Assembly (NCBI RefSeq): GCF_000422945.1
Contig: NZ_AUHA01000008.1
Coordinates: 1 to 64,000 of the forward strand
Length of the DNA: 64,000 nucleotides
From: Daejeonella oryzae DSM 19973
GTDB taxonomy: Bacteria > Bacteroidota > Bacteroidia > Sphingobacteriales > Sphingobacteriaceae
Reading direction: 5' to 3'
Shown here: piece by piece, positions 62,743 to 64,000 of the stretch
Numbering within the stretch: position 1 is the first letter of the stretch
How the letters are laid out: every line of letters starts with the position of its first letter
Program-made: the position numbers and the translations under genes
Notes under the pieces: model-generated
Databases searched by the model: none
The model's input: only the letters and a program-made list of their open reading frames with translations
What the model was told of the DNA's origin: nothing

Positions 62743-63498
62743 ATGTTAAGACAAGACCGATACAAGGCATTTGTTGACTATTTTTCTACGCATCAACCTC
62801 TGGCAGAAACAGAATTACAGTACCGCAATCCGTATGAATTATTGGTAGCAGTAATTTTATCGGCACAATGCACGGATAAACGAATTAATCAGATAACCCC
62901 TAAATTATTTGACCGATTTCCCACTCCACAAATTTTAGCTGAAGGCCCGCTGGAGGACATTTTCTCCCTGATTAAAAGTGTAAGCTATCCGAATAATAAA
63001 GCAAAGCATTTGCTGGGAATGGCAAACAAGATAGTTCAGGATTATAACGGGGAAATACCATCGAATATAATTGAACTCCAAAAACTGCCCGGCGTGGGCA
63101 GAAAAACTGCTAATGTAATAGTCTCCGTAATATACAATGCGCCTGCTATGGCGGTAGATACCCATGTATTTCGAGTTTCTAATCGAATTGGACTGACAAT
63201 TCGTGCAAAAACACCTTTGGAAGTAGAAAAGCAATTGGTTAAATTTCTTCCAGAAGATAAAATTTATATAGCCCATCATTGGCTCATTTTGCACGGAAGA
63301 TATATTTGCGTGGCAAGAAGTCCTAAATGCAGCATTTGCCCATTAACTTCATTATGTAAATATTACGAGCAACAAAACTCGGTTTCGGCGCTTAAAAGGT
63401 CTGAAGCTGCTGAAAAGAAAAAAGCCGCGGAGAACATTCAAAAAAGAAAATTTAAAAAGATAATTTCAGGAATTAAAAAATTTGAAGTACAGGAATAA
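62743..63498 (+). CDS. nth: Endonuclease III
   Basis: DNA glycosylase/AP lyase that removes oxidised pyrimidines. The 251 residues have the HhH motif LPGVGRKTANVI with catalytic Lys121, Asp139 in VDTHVFRV, and the canonical cluster Cys189, 196, 199 and 205 (C-x6-C-x2-C-x5-C). A Lys-rich C-terminal tail of about 40 residues extends beyond the E. coli enzyme (211 residues). It lies upstream of recA in the same direction. A second, divergent copy is at 14520. Confidence 0.95.
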   Translation: MLRQDRYKAFVDYFSTHQPLAETELQYRNPYELLVAVILSAQCTDKRINQITPKLFDRFPTPQILAEGPLEDIFSLIKSVSYPNNKAKHLLGMANKIVQDYNGEIPSNIIELQKLPGVGRKTANVIVSVIYNAPAMAVDTHVFRVSNRIGLTIRAKTPLEVEKQLVKFLPEDKIYIAHHWLILHGRYICVARSPKCSICPLTSLCKYYEQQNSVSALKRSEAAEKKKAAENIQKRKFKKIISGIKKFEVQE

Positions 63499-63556
63499 TA
63501 TTACAAAGAATGGATTATATGAATTTATTAATAACTTCATAGCTACCGAAAATGAC

Positions 63557-63588
63557 TTTGAGAATTGATAATATTTTTAGTATTTTCG
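63557..63588 (+). promoter_or_regulatory. recA promoter
   Basis: TTTG (63557-63560), 20 bases, then TATTTTCG (63581-63588) fit the Bacteroidota consensus with one -7 mismatch. The predicted leader before recA is about 35 bases. No obvious LexA-type dyad was recognised. Confidence 0.55.
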
Positions 63589-63627
63589 CATTGTAAATAA
63601 AATTTAAAAAGCACGCAAACTAAAATA

Positions 63628-64000
63628 ATGAGCAATACAGATAAATTAAAAGCCTTACAACTCACCCTTGACAAACTTGAGAAATCATACGGAAAGGGAA
63701 CTGTTATGAAATTAGGGGATAATCCGGTAGAAGCTATGGAATCTATCTCAACCGGTTCTATTGGACTTGATATCGCCCTTGGTATTGGAGGTCTTCCGAA
63801 AGGGAGAGTAATTGAAATTTACGGTCCTGAATCATCGGGTAAAACTACTTTAGCAATTCACGCAATCGCTGAAGCTCAGAAAAAAGGCGGTATTGCTGCA
63901 TTTATTGATGCAGAACATGCTTTTGATAAATTTTATGCACGTAAATTAGGTGTAGACATAGAAAATCTTTTAATCTCACAACCTGATAACGGCGAGCAAG
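63628..64000 (+). CDS. recA: Recombinase RecA (5-prime part; runs off the window)
   Basis: ATPase filament protein for homologous recombination and the SOS response. The visible 124 codons start [19 protein letters not shown] and contain the Walker A motif [17 protein letters not shown] and [12 protein letters not shown]. The sequence is intact up to the window end, where about two thirds of the gene is missing. The ATG follows its own promoter. Confidence 0.97.
   Translation, partial: MSNTDKLKALQLTLDKLEKSYGKGTVMKLGDNPVEAMESISTGSIGLDIALGIGGLPKGRVIEIYGPESSGKTTLAIHAIAEAQKKGGIAAFIDAEHAFDKFYARKLGVDIENLLISQPDNGEQ

Noticed and set aside
1-64000. CRISPR arrays, insertion sequences, integrases, toxin-antitoxin or phage modules
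   Set aside because: No regularly spaced repeats, transposase motifs or phage proteins were seen on either strand; HEPN here is fused to sulfite reductase and not paired with an MNT partner, so it is not called a toxin.

Overview
The window is a 64 kb chromosomal segment of a Bacteroidota bacterium, most likely a member of the Sphingobacteriales. The evidence is an AT-rich, gene-dense layout, many promoters of the TTTG-N19/20-TAnnTTTG type, long-form IspG, HemC-HemD fusion, DUF4835, Bacteroidota-style ECF sigma factors paired with beta-barrel proteins, and the gene order bamD, omega, coaBC, DUF4835, recN, fabI. The family-level guess is an inference. No CRISPR array, insertion sequence, integrase, prophage or tRNA gene was seen, so this is mostly core genome.

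Layout. 1-605 has no gene. It carries at least one excellent leftward promoter (probably for a stable RNA operon off the left edge) and the rightward promoter of bamD. 606-6558 is a rightward run of envelope, transcription, CoA, repair and lipid genes (bamD, omega, coaBC, DUF4835, recN, fabI). 6686-12145 holds clpC, ettA and an orphan ABC ATPase. 12235-14358 is an ECF sigma / inner-membrane protein / beta-barrel operon. 14520-17069 has an Nth paralogue, a DUF1810 gene and a CbpA/CbpM chaperone pair. 17058-26215 is a heme biosynthesis cluster (hemA, hemCD, hemB, hemL, a two-component system, a TPR-like membrane protein, hemE, hemJ), which could take glutamyl-tRNA to protoporphyrin IX.

26363-38907 is mixed: DoxX-like and hydrolase genes, ispG, a PspC/LiaF-like/RDD envelope module, an SDR, MlaE-MlaF, an rRNA-type methyltransferase, a D-aminoacylase with a partner lipoprotein, and msrA. 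parC (38970-41780) and parE (45412-47313) flank a second ECF sigma locus in which the membrane anchor and the barrel are one protein, plus a lipoprotein GDPD and cytidine deaminase. 47576-49168 has small proteins, a cupin and a cysteine-containing lipoprotein.

49484-58713 is an assimilatory sulfate reduction cluster on the minus strand: Rrf2 regulator, HEPN-fused sulfite reductase, CobA, a siroheme-synthase/TSUP-permease fusion, a sulfhydrylase, APS reductase, CysD and CysN. It covers ATP sulfurylase, APS reductase, sulfite reductase, siroheme supply and sulfide incorporation; no CysC and no flavoprotein subunit are present, which fits an APS reductase route and an unidentified electron donor. 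The window closes with uvrA, a third ECF sigma factor, a small protein, nth and the first 124 codons of recA.

The most system-like observations are the two versions (split and fused) of an ECF sigma / membrane anchor / beta-barrel unit, the minimal intramembrane-type histidine kinase embedded in the heme operon, and the two unusual fusions in the sulfur cluster. None can be proven novel from sequence alone.
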